Assembly: GCA_014529385.2 (NCBI GenBank)
Contig: CM043960.1
Span: 118,428,043-118,492,042, forward strand
Origin: Adiantum capillus-veneris
Lineage: Eukaryota; Streptophyta; Polypodiopsida; Polypodiales; Pteridaceae
DNA length: 64,000 bases
Direction of reading: 5' to 3'
A model generated the notes under the pieces. The model saw only the letters and a list, made by a program, of their open reading frames with translations, was not told the DNA's origin and searched no databases. Made by a program: the position numbers and the translations under genes. Each line of letters starts with the position of its first letter. Within the stretch, counting starts at the first letter, position 1. Shown here piece after piece: positions 37,144 through 47,972 of this stretch.

Positions 37144-37808
37144 TGCTGCACCAGCGTGGGTTGCTGGGTCCAGAGAACGAGAGAGGTTAGAAAGAGGGAG
37201 GGAGAGAGAGAGAGAGAATGAGAGATGGGGAGAGCAAGGGGCTGAGGGAAGGGATGAGGGAGAGAGAGTGTGAGGGATAGGGTGAGTGGATGAGGAATGA
37301 GAGAGAGAGAGAGAGAGAGAGAGAGGGTTTGGAGGCGGCCCGCTTGAGGGAGAAAGAGGGAGTATGGACGAGAGGGAGTATGGACAAGAGGGGTATGGAT
37401 GAGAGGGGTGAGAGAGAGTGAATAATGAAAGAGCAAGAGGGAGAGACTTCTTGTCCCAAGCATGGCGGCCCTTGAGAGAGAGGGTTTGTTTTATGTGCCC
37501 ATTGGGTTAGGTGACACAGGAGCAAGATAAGAGAGAGATAGTGGGTTGGTCGAGCCGAGCAGGAGAGAGAGGACTCGTCCTCTGCTAATAATGGAGGAGT
37601 GTGGCCAAACTGAGAGGCGGCCCACCGCCTGCAAGCATAGAAGATGGTGGTGAATGTAAAAAAACATTTTTTTAAATTGTTTTCTTGATATTGTGCTCCT
37701 CCTCGATTGGGGTTGGTCCTTGCAGCCGTGGTTTCAAAAATCGGCCATCATTAACCCTCCCTTCTGGCTAGAGGCATTCATGCTTCTACCTTTGATTTTG
37801 ATTCTCTA

Positions 37809-40800
37809 TCAGCGGAGTTGCAGGGTTCTCCCTCCCTCTGGAATATCTAGCATGAACTCTGGATCAAATCTTAAAAAGTACCTTTTGAGCCTCCATCCAT
37901 TGACTTTGGTCTTGTGAATTGGACCATCTGCTTCCATCAATTTGTAGCTACGTTGACGTAGCGCCTTTTGACAATGAATGTCCCTTCCCATCTCGGTTGA
38001 AATTTCTTATCTTCCTAGTGTCAAATCTATTGTCGTATCTCAACACTAACATGGCTTTTTCTAGACCCTTTTCCTTAAGCCCTTGATTGAATGTGAGTCG
38101 GCGTCTCTCTGCTTGCGCTGCATAGTGATTTATTGCATCTTCCCTATCTAGTTGAAGCCTCTCTAGATCCAGGATGTGGTTGCGGAGATGGACAATTGGG
38201 CGTTGTAATTGGCTAGCTATGACTCACAAGCTAGCTATGAATCACAAGCTGTCTATCTGTACCTCGATGGGTAGAATGGCCTCCTTTCCATATACCAGAT
38301 GAAATGGGGTGAAATCTAGTGATGTTTGGGATGTCGTGCGATAGGCCCAAAGAGCATCCATGAGATGCTTATCCCAATCACTTGTGTGGTTATTCACCTG
38401 CTTCGTGATGATCTTACAAATTATACCATTTACTTTTTCCACTAGACCATTGCATTGTGGATAGTATGGGGTGGAATGTCGGCATGTAATGCCTAACTTT
38501 TTCATCAGTTCTCCCACCAGATCACCTCTGAAACCTGGTCCTCTATCAGATATTATCTCGAGAGGTGTGCCAAAACGACAACAAATGTGCTCAAATATGA
38601 ACTTCGCCACTTCTTGGGCTGTAATGCGCGTGGTGGCTGCTGCTTCTGCCCATTGGGTCATGTAGTCTACACCAACTAAAATGTATAGTTTACCTGATTG
38701 GGCCCTTTGGATAGAGGACCAATTGCATCTATTCCCCACTTTTCAAACGGATCATATGAGATGATAGGAGTCTGTGACTCATAGGTTAGTGTACGGTCAT
38801 TGGACACTTGACAAGCCTTGCATGTTTTACACCAATGATGCACATCCATGTTCAGACTAGGCCAAGAGAATCCTGCCTGTAAAATCTTCCTACTAGTAAT
38901 ATCTAGAGCAAAATGGCCACCGCAGACACCATCATGGAAACTTGAGATGTCCTCCGTGATTTCACTAGAGATTGGCACTCACCTGAGAATTTGGTCTTTG
39001 CCTTTGCAATATAAGTTGATGTTTACAAGGCAGTATCTTGTAGCCTTCCTGCCAAGCCATTGTTTCTGGCTCTTGGTGTACCCTTCAAGACACTCTCCTG
39101 TATCTAAGAAGCTGATGATATCAGGCATAGCACCGCTACCTTGAAAGAGGGTTAGTTTCGGTTTGATTGCTCCCATGGGAACATCTTGTATTCTTTCCTT
39201 GGCTAGAGCATTTGCCTCTTGATTTTCTGCCCTAGGGACATGAAAGAACTGCACTGCTTCAAACTTTCTTAAAGTTCCTTTACTTGGATAATTGGCCAAG
39301 TAAAACCTGATTTTTACAAATCCAAGTGCCATTTATTTGCTTATCAAAACCATGGCATTGCCAAACACATTTAGGTGTTGAATCCCTTGCAAAATACATT
39401 GATCTAATCCAATAATTAAAGCCACATACTCTGCTTCAGTGTTGGAGTGGGAGTGTAACAGCTGCCCAATAGAGGCTACCTTTTCCTTTTGCTCATTGAA
39501 AATGATGATGCCGGTTGCAGACTGGTCCACTGTTCTTTTGTATGCTCCATAAAAAAAAAGAGAATGAGCTCTTTCTAGCTTAGGAATTTCTACCATTGGT
39601 GTCACTTCTTTACCTTATGTGTTGACCTTTAGCTTCTTCTCATAGTGACAATGAGTAAGAATGCCTGCTAGATTAGCCTTGGTGGAGTTTTCTACTTGCA
39701 TGGTGTAATCAAACTCTTGTAATCTAACAAGCCACTTAGAGATTCTAGATGAGACATCCATGTCTTGCATCACATACGGAAAGACCTCTTACATTGTCAG
39801 AATTACAAAGGGTCTAGGTAATAGATAAGAGTGTAACTTTGTAGTGGCAAACATCAGTGCGAGCACCATGTGCTCTACCGTGGTGAATCCTTTTTCTGAT
39901 GGGGTCATGACACGACTAGAGAAGTAGATAGGACGCATGAAAGAGGTTTGGGGGTCCTTGTGCATTAGTACGGCTCCAAGTGTATCACTTCCTACACTAG
40001 GGTTTACATAAAATGGTTCGTCCCATCTAGGGGGTGCAATGGTGGGAAGTGTAGCCAGGATTTGTTTCACTTCGGTAAATTGTTTCTCATTTTCTTCACT
40101 CCATGAGAAGACATCTCTATGGGTGACTTGTTGTAGAGGGAGAACCACCTGAGAGAGCAAGTGAATGAACCTGCTCAAATACCCTACCTTCTAAATGAAA
40201 GAGACCAATTGCTTAGCCGTGGTGGGTGATGATAGATATACTAAAGCTTGAATCTTGCTAGGGTCAGCCTCAATCCCTTTTGCTGCAATTACATGGCCAA
40301 GAAGAGTGACCTTGCTTTCACCAATGTGACACTTATCCACGTTAAGTTGTCCACCCAAGGCTTGTAGCCTAGCCAGGCCATCATAGACCTTGCTCAAATG
40401 GAGGCAGCGTGAACTGTAGATGCAAAAATCATCTATGAAGACTCGTATTGACTTTCCAAAGTATGGTTGGAAGACAAAAGTCACATAGTTTTGATATGTG
40501 GCCGGAGCGTTGGTGAGGCCAAAAGGCATCACCCTATAAGCAAAACATCCTCATGGTGTTATGAAAGTTGTCTTTTTCTAGTCTTCTTTTGCAATGCTAA
40601 TCTGAAAATAGCCTGAGTAGCCATCACATACTGTGTAGCATTCATGACCTGCTACCTCATTGAGAATTTCATCTTGGAATGGGAGGGGAAGATGATCTCT
40701 CTTTGTGGCTGCGTTGAGAGGTTTGTAGTCTACACAAACCCTCCACTTACCGTTCTTCTTTGGCGTGACTACCACTAGAGAGACCCACTTTGAGTCTTCA

Positions 40801-41850
40801 ATGAGGTAAATGAAACCTACCTGTAGCAAATTCCTTACCTCTTTGAGCAATGCTTCTTGTTGAATTACCCCAAGCCTTCTGAGCTTTTGCACTACGAGAT
40901 TACTTCCTTCCCTGAGTCTTATGCGGTGTTGTACCACTGTGATGCCTATGATCTTTTCATAACCATCAATGAACAATGTGGTGAAGTTACCTAGCATAGA
41001 GACATATTCTTTCCTCTCTTCACCATTTAACTCACTGGAGAGCATCCGATATAAATTACTTGTATCCACCAAGGGTAGCGTACCTGATGGTCCCTCTTGG
41101 TTCTTCGCTAGTGTTTCAGATTGTGTCAATCTTTTTGGGTCTTTGAGGATGACCCCATTACTTCAATGCTATCGTCGCTCTCTTCAGTTGTTGTTGTCTC
41201 TTCTCCTGAGGTGGTCAAAGAGTCATTGGTGAACTCATCTTCCTATGCCTCCAAGATCATGTTGCGTTGCTTCCCAGTCTTCATGTTGTAGAATATGGAC
41301 TTCCCTTTAGCATCCTTCATTTAAATCATTCCGGTACTCTAATCTTGCTTAGCCTCCATAGACATGAGCCAGGGTCTTCCAAGAATGATAGGATAGCCCT
41401 CCCTTTTGTGTGGCATGACAAAAATGTCTACCTCCACTTCTATGTTGAACGCCTTCACTTTGACTGCATTCAGTATGCCTACGCACTTCACTCTGACGTT
41501 ATTTACCATTTTAGCTCGGGAGGGTGCCGGCCTACTTACCTCTAGGTTAGGTGGTGCATCATTTTCTCACTCATGACGCATATCTATGTGCCACCATCTA
41601 TGCAGACATTTGAGATACGTTTCCCCTTGATGTAGGCGTCCATGGTTGGTAGGATGTCATTAAGATTCCTCCCAGAGATAGCCCCAGCTATCCTTGGTCT
41701 TGATTTTCTTGTACTTACCATCTTCGTCCATTGTCTCCTCATCCTTGGTGCAATATGGATTAATTGGGGCCAAGTTATCTTTGGACCCTGCATCAATACA
41801 TCATGAACTAGGTCGTATGGTTTAGCATACTCACCCAGTGAAAAATCCAC
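37809..41850 (-). pseudogene. Tat-like pol remnant: protease, RT, RNase H, second RNase H, integrase
   Basis: Minus-strand order from 41850: protease region with the CIDGGT motif (~41590) and a GYPIILGRPWLM stretch (~41400-41365); RT (KNGKWRVCVDYKPLNAA, ~40765-40715; MPFGLTNAPATY, ~40530; VFIDDFCIYSS, ~40440-40410); RNase H (~40020-39800). A second RNase H-like segment follows (~39560-39240: GAYKRTVDQSATGIIIFNEQ, NTEAEYVALIIGLDQ, HVPRAENQEANALAK). Its first catalytic Asp position reads Tyr. Integrase zinc finger HDGVCGGHFA...CKTCKACQ (~38930-38810), core with VDYMTQW, ISDRGPGF and NGLVEKVNG (~38680-38420), and a C-terminal tail to 37809. At least five frameshifts or stops. Confidence 0.87.
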
Positions 41851-41862
41851 AATGTCGATCTT

Positions 41863-42960
41863 TCATCGAGGCTTAGATGCCTGCTCACTAGACTCACCTT
41901 TTCCTTTCGTCTTCTCCTCCCTTTGAGAGGCTTCTTCGTGCCTAGCACGCTTCACTCCAATGGCATCCACTTCTTCTACCTTTCCTTTTCCTTTGTTCTT
42001 CTCTCGGACTAGTTCTTCTATCTTTGCCTTCCCTTTAGCTTCCAGGCTAATGACACTCACTGCTTGGTTTCCAGGAGGAGGTGAAGGTAGCGGTGGCATG
42101 AGAGGTTGTGGTGGTGGTGGTGGTTGTACAGGTGGTTGAAGGATTTGGACGGGTGGAATCTGCCCTGGTTGCCTGGGTGGTGGTGATCTTGCCCTTGGTG
42201 GGGAGATCTGATTCTGTCTTCCTCCTCTATTGAAGTTTTGCCTTCTCAGATGTGGGCAGTAGTACATGCCGTGGCTGTCTTCCCCGCAATTGTAGCAGTG
42301 GTACTCTTGGTTTTGCCTTCGTTGTCCTCTCCCTTGCTCTAGATTTTGGACCGGTGCATGTCCTTGCTATACAAGATGAACGAATAAACTTTCAAGCTGA
42401 GTAGTGATGCGACTCAACAGGTCTTGTTGCTCTTCTAATGCCTCTTGTGGTTGGGTTCTATGAGCGGATGTTGCACACACTGGGTTTAGTCGAACTGAGC
42501 TCGATTCCTCTGACTCGTTGACTCTTGCTTCATGCGTAGCTTCTTGTCTTTAAGGCGGGCTACTTCCATTGGGAACCTCCCACAAATCCACAAACTTAGA
42601 TTCGTAAGTGGCATACTCTAGTAGACCTCCCTGCTTTAACTCTGTCAGCAACTGCCATAACTTTTCTGAGGTTGTGCCTCTACCAAAATTCTTCACAAAG
42701 ACAACATGTAGTACATCCCCATGCATTTTTGGTAGCTTGGGGCAAAGCATTGTACCAAGACTTGGCCTCTACTTTCATCAGTAGAGGAAAAATTCGTAGC
42801 CGTGAGGCATCATCATGAAAGTAGAGGAAAAATTCGTAGTCGTGAAGCATCATCATCCTTGTTGGAAACCACACAAGCGATGTCAAAGTCATCCAGAAAA
42901 TCGGTGGTGATGTCTTCTCCCTTTTTTCCACTTAATGTGGGGAAAGAGACACTTGCCATG
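41863..42960 (-). pseudogene. Tat-like gag remnant
   Basis: Minus strand: start near 42960; a capsid-like stretch (LPLLMKVEAKSWYNALPQ type, ~42800-42730; FGRGTTSEKLWQLLTELKQGG, ~42690-42625); and a zinc knuckle CYNCGEDSHGMYYC (~42297-42256). A Pro-rich then Lys/Glu-rich tail ends at 41863. A 40-bp tandem duplication at about 42781-42860 shifts the frame, and other stops occur near 42370-42550, so it is non-functional. Confidence 0.78.
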
Positions 42961-42989
42961 GTAGTAACTTAATGAGTAGGAAATTACAA

Positions 42990-42992
42990 ACC

Positions 42993-43046
<54 letters not shown>

Positions 43047-43121
43047 CAAACGTATATATATATATATATATACACATATATACACACACAGACACATATA
43101 CACACACACACATACACGCAC

Positions 43122-43205
<84 letters not shown>

Positions 43206-43217
43206 ATGTGTATGTAT

Positions 43218-43313
<96 letters not shown>

Positions 43314-43328
43314 GTATATATATATCAC
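42990..43328. repeat. Compound (TA)n/(CA)n/(TG)n/(CATA)n microsatellite
   Basis: About 340 bases of alternating TA, CA, TG and CATA runs just upstream of gag on the element's coding strand. All frames through it are repeat artefacts. Confidence 0.96.
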
Positions 43329-43956
43329 AAATGACTCAGCGGCGCACAACGGCTTTCTTACAGGGTTGGGTGGATGGATTTAAAACAGGATTTAAAAAAA
43401 TGGATCGCAAAGCTAGAACAGAATAAAGATGCTTACATCAAAAGAGTGGTAGTGATCCAAAAGGGGTAAGATGATGGGACGTGGAGATCTCAGGATTTCA
43501 TGAAGCATTTCTGCTCCGAATAGGAAAACAATCTTTTGCTCGTAGAATATCTTCCTATCAATATATACGTTTACATGCATGTGTTGTAGGAAATGGAAAG
43601 GAAAGACTTCTGGCCTATTGTTATTATCCATGTCGGGTGTAGGGAAGGGATTACTTAGAGTTGCATACCTTAAGTGCTGACAAGGTGACACCTTCACCAC
43701 ATGCCTCTACCTCCTATTGAAGTCCGCACAATCCTCCACGTTAGGTTCAAAACAGACTGGGCGAGAAGAGTCTACCTCAATTGGATTTCCATTCTGCATG
43801 CGACGGCGGTGCTTGGGTGGTCGTACTTCACTTGAACTCTCTAGGCCTAGAGAGAGCGTAGGCCCACTTGCGTCCACCAAATGCTTTAGGCTTTGTGGCT
43901 TGGACTTTGTCGTGATGTAGTTGACGACTCTTCTCGAAGTTCTTTATTCACCTCTT

Positions 43957-44193
43957 CTATCGGCACTCATTGATAGAATGCTTTGGTTGGTGACAGTGAT
44001 GACACTTTGTAGCCCTCCCACTTGATGCTCTTGATTTGCAGTTAGCACGAGCAATACAAGATAGGGAGCTCACCTCTTGGATATTGACGACGCTATAGCC
44101 TGGCAGTAGCACTTCAATGAAGGAGGTCAGTGTTTCTTCAATCTCCTCCTCCTCCATCCTCCAGTTGGAGAATTCTTGCAGCCATTCATCCAT
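43957..44193 (-). CDS. Leader ORF of the Tat-like element with a CCHC zinc knuckle (78 aa)
   Basis: Opens about 60 bases downstream of the primer-binding site on the element's coding strand and upstream of gag. Acidic N-terminal half (MDEWLQEFSNWRMEEEEIEE), then a basic linker, then CHHCHQPKHSINEC near the end, a CX2CX4HX4C knuckle. Tat/Ogre relatives are known to carry an extra ORF before gag, and this may be a remnant of one. Alternatively it is a displaced piece of gag. No catalytic motif. Whether it is translated is unknown. Confidence 0.5.
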   Translation of the reverse strand: MDEWLQEFSNWRMEEEEIEETLTSFIEVLLPGYSVVNIQEVSSLSCIARANCKSRASSGRATKCHHCHQPKHSINECR

Positions 44194-44253
44194 GGCTGAC
44201 GATGTGTGTTGTTTTCAACATTGTAAACTAGAGGTTTCCTAAAAGCCGTCCTT

Positions 44254-44268
44254 CATGGGGGCACCAAA
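44254..44268 (-). other. Primer-binding site of the Tat-like element
   Basis: Directly after the LTR end on the minus strand, the sequence reads TTTGGTGCCCCCATG. The TGG start pairs with a tRNA 3' CCA end. I could not assign the tRNA with confidence. Confidence 0.65.
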
Positions 44269-44414
44269 TGACGAGCACAAAGCGTGACACGGACCCTGAC
44301 GGCCTCAAACACCAGCCTCCAATGCACGCCGAGCTGGCCACAGTGAAATGAATAGGGGGCACCACCTAGCTTTGAGTGGCTAGGATGCGGACAACAGTGA
44401 TTTGGAATAGCACA

Positions 44415-44529
<115 letters not shown>

Positions 44530-44554
44530 TAGATAGATAGATTTTATTATCGTC

Positions 44555-44576
44555 CTCGGAGGTCAAATATGACCTA
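44555..44576 (-). other. 3'-end hairpin of the LINE
   Basis: The segment 44560-44575 is a perfect inverted repeat, AGGTCA and TGACCT around a TATT loop. It overlaps the ORF2 stop codon (44574-44576) and ends about 20 bases before the tail. LINE reverse transcriptases of several clades recognise a 3' stem-loop, so this could be the template recognition structure. Confidence 0.55.
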
Positions 44577-47500
44577 TGGGACCAAAGTTACATGTGATGT
44601 AGTATGTGTACGGCTGATGAGTAACTCTCGATGCTCCAAAATTGTAGTGATGAGAGTCGCAATGGAGAGCCCACACTTTGGCTGGGAGAGGAAAGTGTGT
44701 AGGTCTAAGTTATGGCTGAAAATGTGAGAGAAGCAAGTTCGGATGTGATCAAAAGCTGAGCACTCTAGTAGTGTGTGGTACTCAGACTCTCGAACTTGCA
44801 GTGAGCATAATGTGCACAGTCGATTTGACTCTTCTCCATTGCCCCAACGCCCTATCTCGCATCGAAGGAAATGGGAGCTAAGCCGAATTGCTGCGATAGT
44901 GCGTATCGCGGACAAGGGAATAGGCTCAAGCATGTAAGTGTGAGTACGGTTTCCTCTCTCAGCGAAGAACATGGTTTTGTAGTTGGGGGCAATATAGGTG
45001 GTGTAATGTATGAAGCGTGACCCACCGGATTTCTCCCAAGCCGTAATACATTGGCGTTGTAGAAAAGCTTCATTCACTTGAGAGTCAATTGAAGCATCAT
45101 GTAGCAAGTGTAATGCATCCCATCTCCCAAACCACTTCTTTATGTCTTGCATCCATCCCGTGCTCAAGATCTTGCTTTTATGCGTCTTTTGAACTTTTTT
45201 GCTTGCTTCCCATGCAATTGTAGGAAGTCGATGTGAGGGGTTTTGACGCATCTTTATCATGTACTCCACAACCCTTTCCATGCCCATAACCTCAATTGGA
45301 AGAGATCCCGACTCAAGAAGTAGGAGCATATATGGTGTTTGTGTCTTAACTTGGACAAAGTTTGTAAGAAAACGCTTTTGAACATTCTCAAACTCTTTCC
45401 AAGTAGACTTTGAGATGCTCCCACCCCACACTTCAACTCCATAAAGAAGAACCGGTGTCACCAATGCATCAAAAAGATACTTCTTGAGAACCCAACACTT
45501 GATGTTTCCCGCATTACACATGTTCTCAAATGCATAATATGCTCTCTTTCCCGCTTCCAAACGACGCATAGCACATTCATGCCACTTGTGATTGGATGGA
45601 ACCTCAAGGCCAAGGTACTTAAAGCTCTCAACAACTTCAAGTGTCTCGTTGTTGTACACAATGCATGGCTTCTCCTTATGGTTGGTTTTCACAAGCATAA
45701 CCTTTGTTTTGGATTCATTTACAATCAGCCCACTATGCAAGCAAAAGTTCTCAAGGACAACCATAAGCTTTTGTGCATCTTCTAAAGTGTGTGCTAGAAG
45801 CACTACATCATCCGCATACAACAAAAGCATGATTACCACATTGCAAATAGTGACCTCTTCAATGCCTTCTTCTTGCATAAAGTCAAGTACCATTTGTTCC
45901 AATTGATCGATGCATAGACCAAAGAGAGTTGGTGACAATGGACATCCTTGTTTAACCCCAATAGTGCTTACAAAAATTTCTGAAATTTCTCTTCCCATGC
46001 GCAATTGACAAATCACCTTCTCATAGATTCGAGAAACCGCAAGCATAAACTCACTTGGCACTTGGAGTTCTTCCATCCTTCTCCACAAATTGTTACGTGG
46101 AATCATATCAAAGGCTTTCTTAAAGTCCACAAAACAACAATACAATCGCTTGCCTTTCAACCGACTTTCCTCCATGAGAACACGAAGAGTGACAAGATGA
46201 TCAATGGTGCTATGGCATCGACGAAAACCCGCTTGTCCCTTTGCACGCTTGTCATTCTCTTCAGCCCAATCACTCAATTTCATCTCCATTATGCACCCAA
46301 ATAACTTTGCCATAAGAGACCCAATCATTATAGTCCGGTAGTTGCTTACATTCTTTACATCCCCTCCTTTATGCAAAGGCTTAACCCAATTAGTACTCCA
46401 ATCATAAGGCATACCATGTTGAAGTGCAAGGTTGAACATATCACACATCCACTCATGGGTAAAATCTCCCGTCCATTTGATCATCTCCGGCTTGATACCT
46501 TGAAGATCTCCCGCTTTGCGAGTGGCCAACTTTTCAAGCCCACCGCATACATCCTCAATAGTAAAAAAAGACGGCATACATGGGAGTGAACCATAAAATG
46601 GCATTTTTTCAGTATTTTCTTGCTCATATAATTGCCTACAATGTGTGTACATATCCACTAGACTCAAGTTACCAAAATTCTCAACCCGCTTGCCTCTCAA
46701 GTTTCTCCAAAATCTTCCACATGCATGTGCCTTTTCTTGGATTTGAAATTCTTGTTGCTTTACTTCCCATCTTCTTCTCTTCTTTTGAATCAATGCCTTG
46801 TATGTATGCAAATGACTTTGATAGTTGTCTTTGTCCATAGTTGCATCAAGCTTTATCAAGGACTTTCGAGCATCTTGACATTCTTTATCAAACCACCTTT
46901 TGCGTGATCTATCTTTGTTGATACCATGGAGATGCTTTATGGCAAAGCATTCTTCCGCACAAGAACAAATAGCTTTCTTGAAAGCTTCCCATTTAGTTTC
47001 CAATGGTGCATCACATTGAAGCTTTGTCATCCATAATTTTTGTTCAACCATTTCAATGTACATTGGTGCCCGTTTGAAATCCATACATAGTGATAACTTC
47101 TCTTTCCTTTGGCTGAGATTATCATGCTTAGTTGCTTCTCCACATGAAAGGTCAATACATAAGGTGCGATGGTCGGATTCCGGGGTCCATTGACCAAACA
47201 TAAAACTCTTTATGCGATACATGATGGCTTCAGAGAGTAGCATATAGTCAATCACACTATCCCCATTATGTCTTCTACATGTAAATCCATTGGTTCCACT
47301 CCACAAAGATACACCATTGGCAATGAGCATACCCGTGCTATTACACATGTGTAAAAGTAACTTTCCATAGTGATCCGGCTCTTTCTCATCCATTGAAGTA
47401 CGATCATACAAGTGAACTTCCTCCAACTCCCTTGAAATGTATGGCATATCAAATTGTTGAGTATCATGTTGCAATGTTTTTGTGCGAGCATTCATATCCC

Positions 47501-47966
47501 CAAATACAATAACATCACCTTCACCTTTGAAATAAGCAATGTCCTCTTCCAAATCAAAAAATGGTTGATCTCTATCCATGCAAGCATAAAAGGGAGAATC
47601 ATGATGAGGAATGTAGCAACCGGCTACAAAAATGGGTGCTCTTTTTGGTGTCATAATTTTCAGCCATACATAACGTTTGTACTTGTCATCTTTCACAATT
47701 GATACAAAATCTTCCAATCCTTTCTTAACCATACATGCTAACCCTCCTTGTCCTCTTCGTTGCTTGAGATTCTTTGACCACATCAATGAATGTACATTGT
47801 AATCCTCCAAGCCGTTAATCCTTTGTGTATCATGCTCCCAAGTTTCAACAAGAAGTACAACATCGGCTTTGCTTGTTAGTTCATCAATGCCAACCCCCGC
47901 ATTCCATGGGTATCCATTACAGTTCCAAAAGCATATTTTCAATTGTAACTCTGTCTCATAGGTCAC
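44574..47966 (-). CDS. LINE ORF2: AP-type endonuclease and reverse transcriptase
   Basis: An open frame of about 1130 codons. Endonuclease: FWNCNG at residues 13-18, the catalytic Glu in VLLVETW (~38-43), FGDMNART near 155-165 and a C-terminal SDH (~260). RT: conserved blocks including GQAGFRRCHST, VDFKKAFDMI, KQGCPLSPTLFGLCID and the active site LLLYADDVVLL (~715-720). A C-terminal CX2CX8HX4C cluster (CTLC...H...C, ~1050) is typical of LINEs. The frame opens with GTG. The first AUG is residue 62, beyond the first endonuclease catalytic residues. ORF1 ends two codons upstream in the same frame, so translation by read-through of that UAG is plausible. Clade not assigned; it does not look like the usual angiosperm L1. 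Confidence 0.93.
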   Translation of the reverse strand: MTYETELQLKICFWNCNGYPWNAGVGIDELTSKADVVLLVETWEHDTQRINGLEDYNVHSLMWSKNLKQRRGQGGLACMVKKGLEDFVSIVKDDKYKRYVWLKIMTPKRAPIFVAGCYIPHHDSPFYACMDRDQPFFDLEEDIAYFKGEGDVIVFGDMNARTKTLQHDTQQFDMPYISRELEEVHLYDRTSMDEKEPDHYGKLLLHMCNSTGMLIANGVSLWSGTNGFTCRRHNGDSVIDYMLLSEAIMYRIKSFMFGQWTPESDHRTLCIDLSCGEATKHDNLSQRKEKLSLCMDFKRAPMYIEMVEQKLWMTKLQCDAPLETKWEAFKKAICSCAEECFAIKHLHGINKDRSRKRWFDKECQDARKSLIKLDATMDKDNYQSHLHTYKALIQKKRRRWEVKQQEFQIQEKAHACGRFWRNLRGKRVENFGNLSLVDMYTHCRQLYEQENTEKMPFYGSLPCMPSFFTIEDVCGGLEKLATRKAGDLQGIKPEMIKWTGDFTHEWMCDMFNLALQHGMPYDWSTNWVKPLHKGGDVKNVSNYRTIMIGSLMAKLFGCIMEMKLSDWAEENDKRAKGQAGFRRCHSTIDHLVTLRVLMEESRLKGKRLYCCFVDFKKAFDMIPRNNLWRRMEELQVPSEFMLAVSRIYEKVICQLRMGREISEIFVSTIGVKQGCPLSPTLFGLCIDQLEQMVLDFMQEEGIEEVTICNVVIMLLLYADDVVLLAHTLEDAQKLMVVLENFCLHSGLIVNESKTKVMLVKTNHKEKPCIVYNNETLEVVESFKYLGLEVPSNHKWHECAMRRLEAGKRAYYAFENMCNAGNIKCWVLKKYLFDALVTPVLLYGVEVWGGSISKSTWKEFENVQKRFLTNFVQVKTQTPYMLLLLESGSLPIEVMGMERVVEYMIKMRQNPSHRLPTIAWEASKKVQKTHKSKILSTGWMQDIKKWFGRWDALHLLHDASIDSQVNEAFLQRQCITAWEKSGGSRFIHYTTYIAPNYKTMFFAERGNRTHTYMLEPIPLSAIRTIAAIRLSSHFLRCEIGRWGNGEESNRLCTLCSLQVRESEYHTLLECSAFDHIRTCFSHIFSHNLDLHTFLSQPKCGLSIATLITTILEHRELLISRTHTTSHVTLVP

Positions 47967-47972
47967 GCATCC

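Noticed and set aside
42889-43349. Tyr-Ile and His-Thr repeat frames on both strands
   Set aside because: Artefacts of the TA/CA/TG compound microsatellite.
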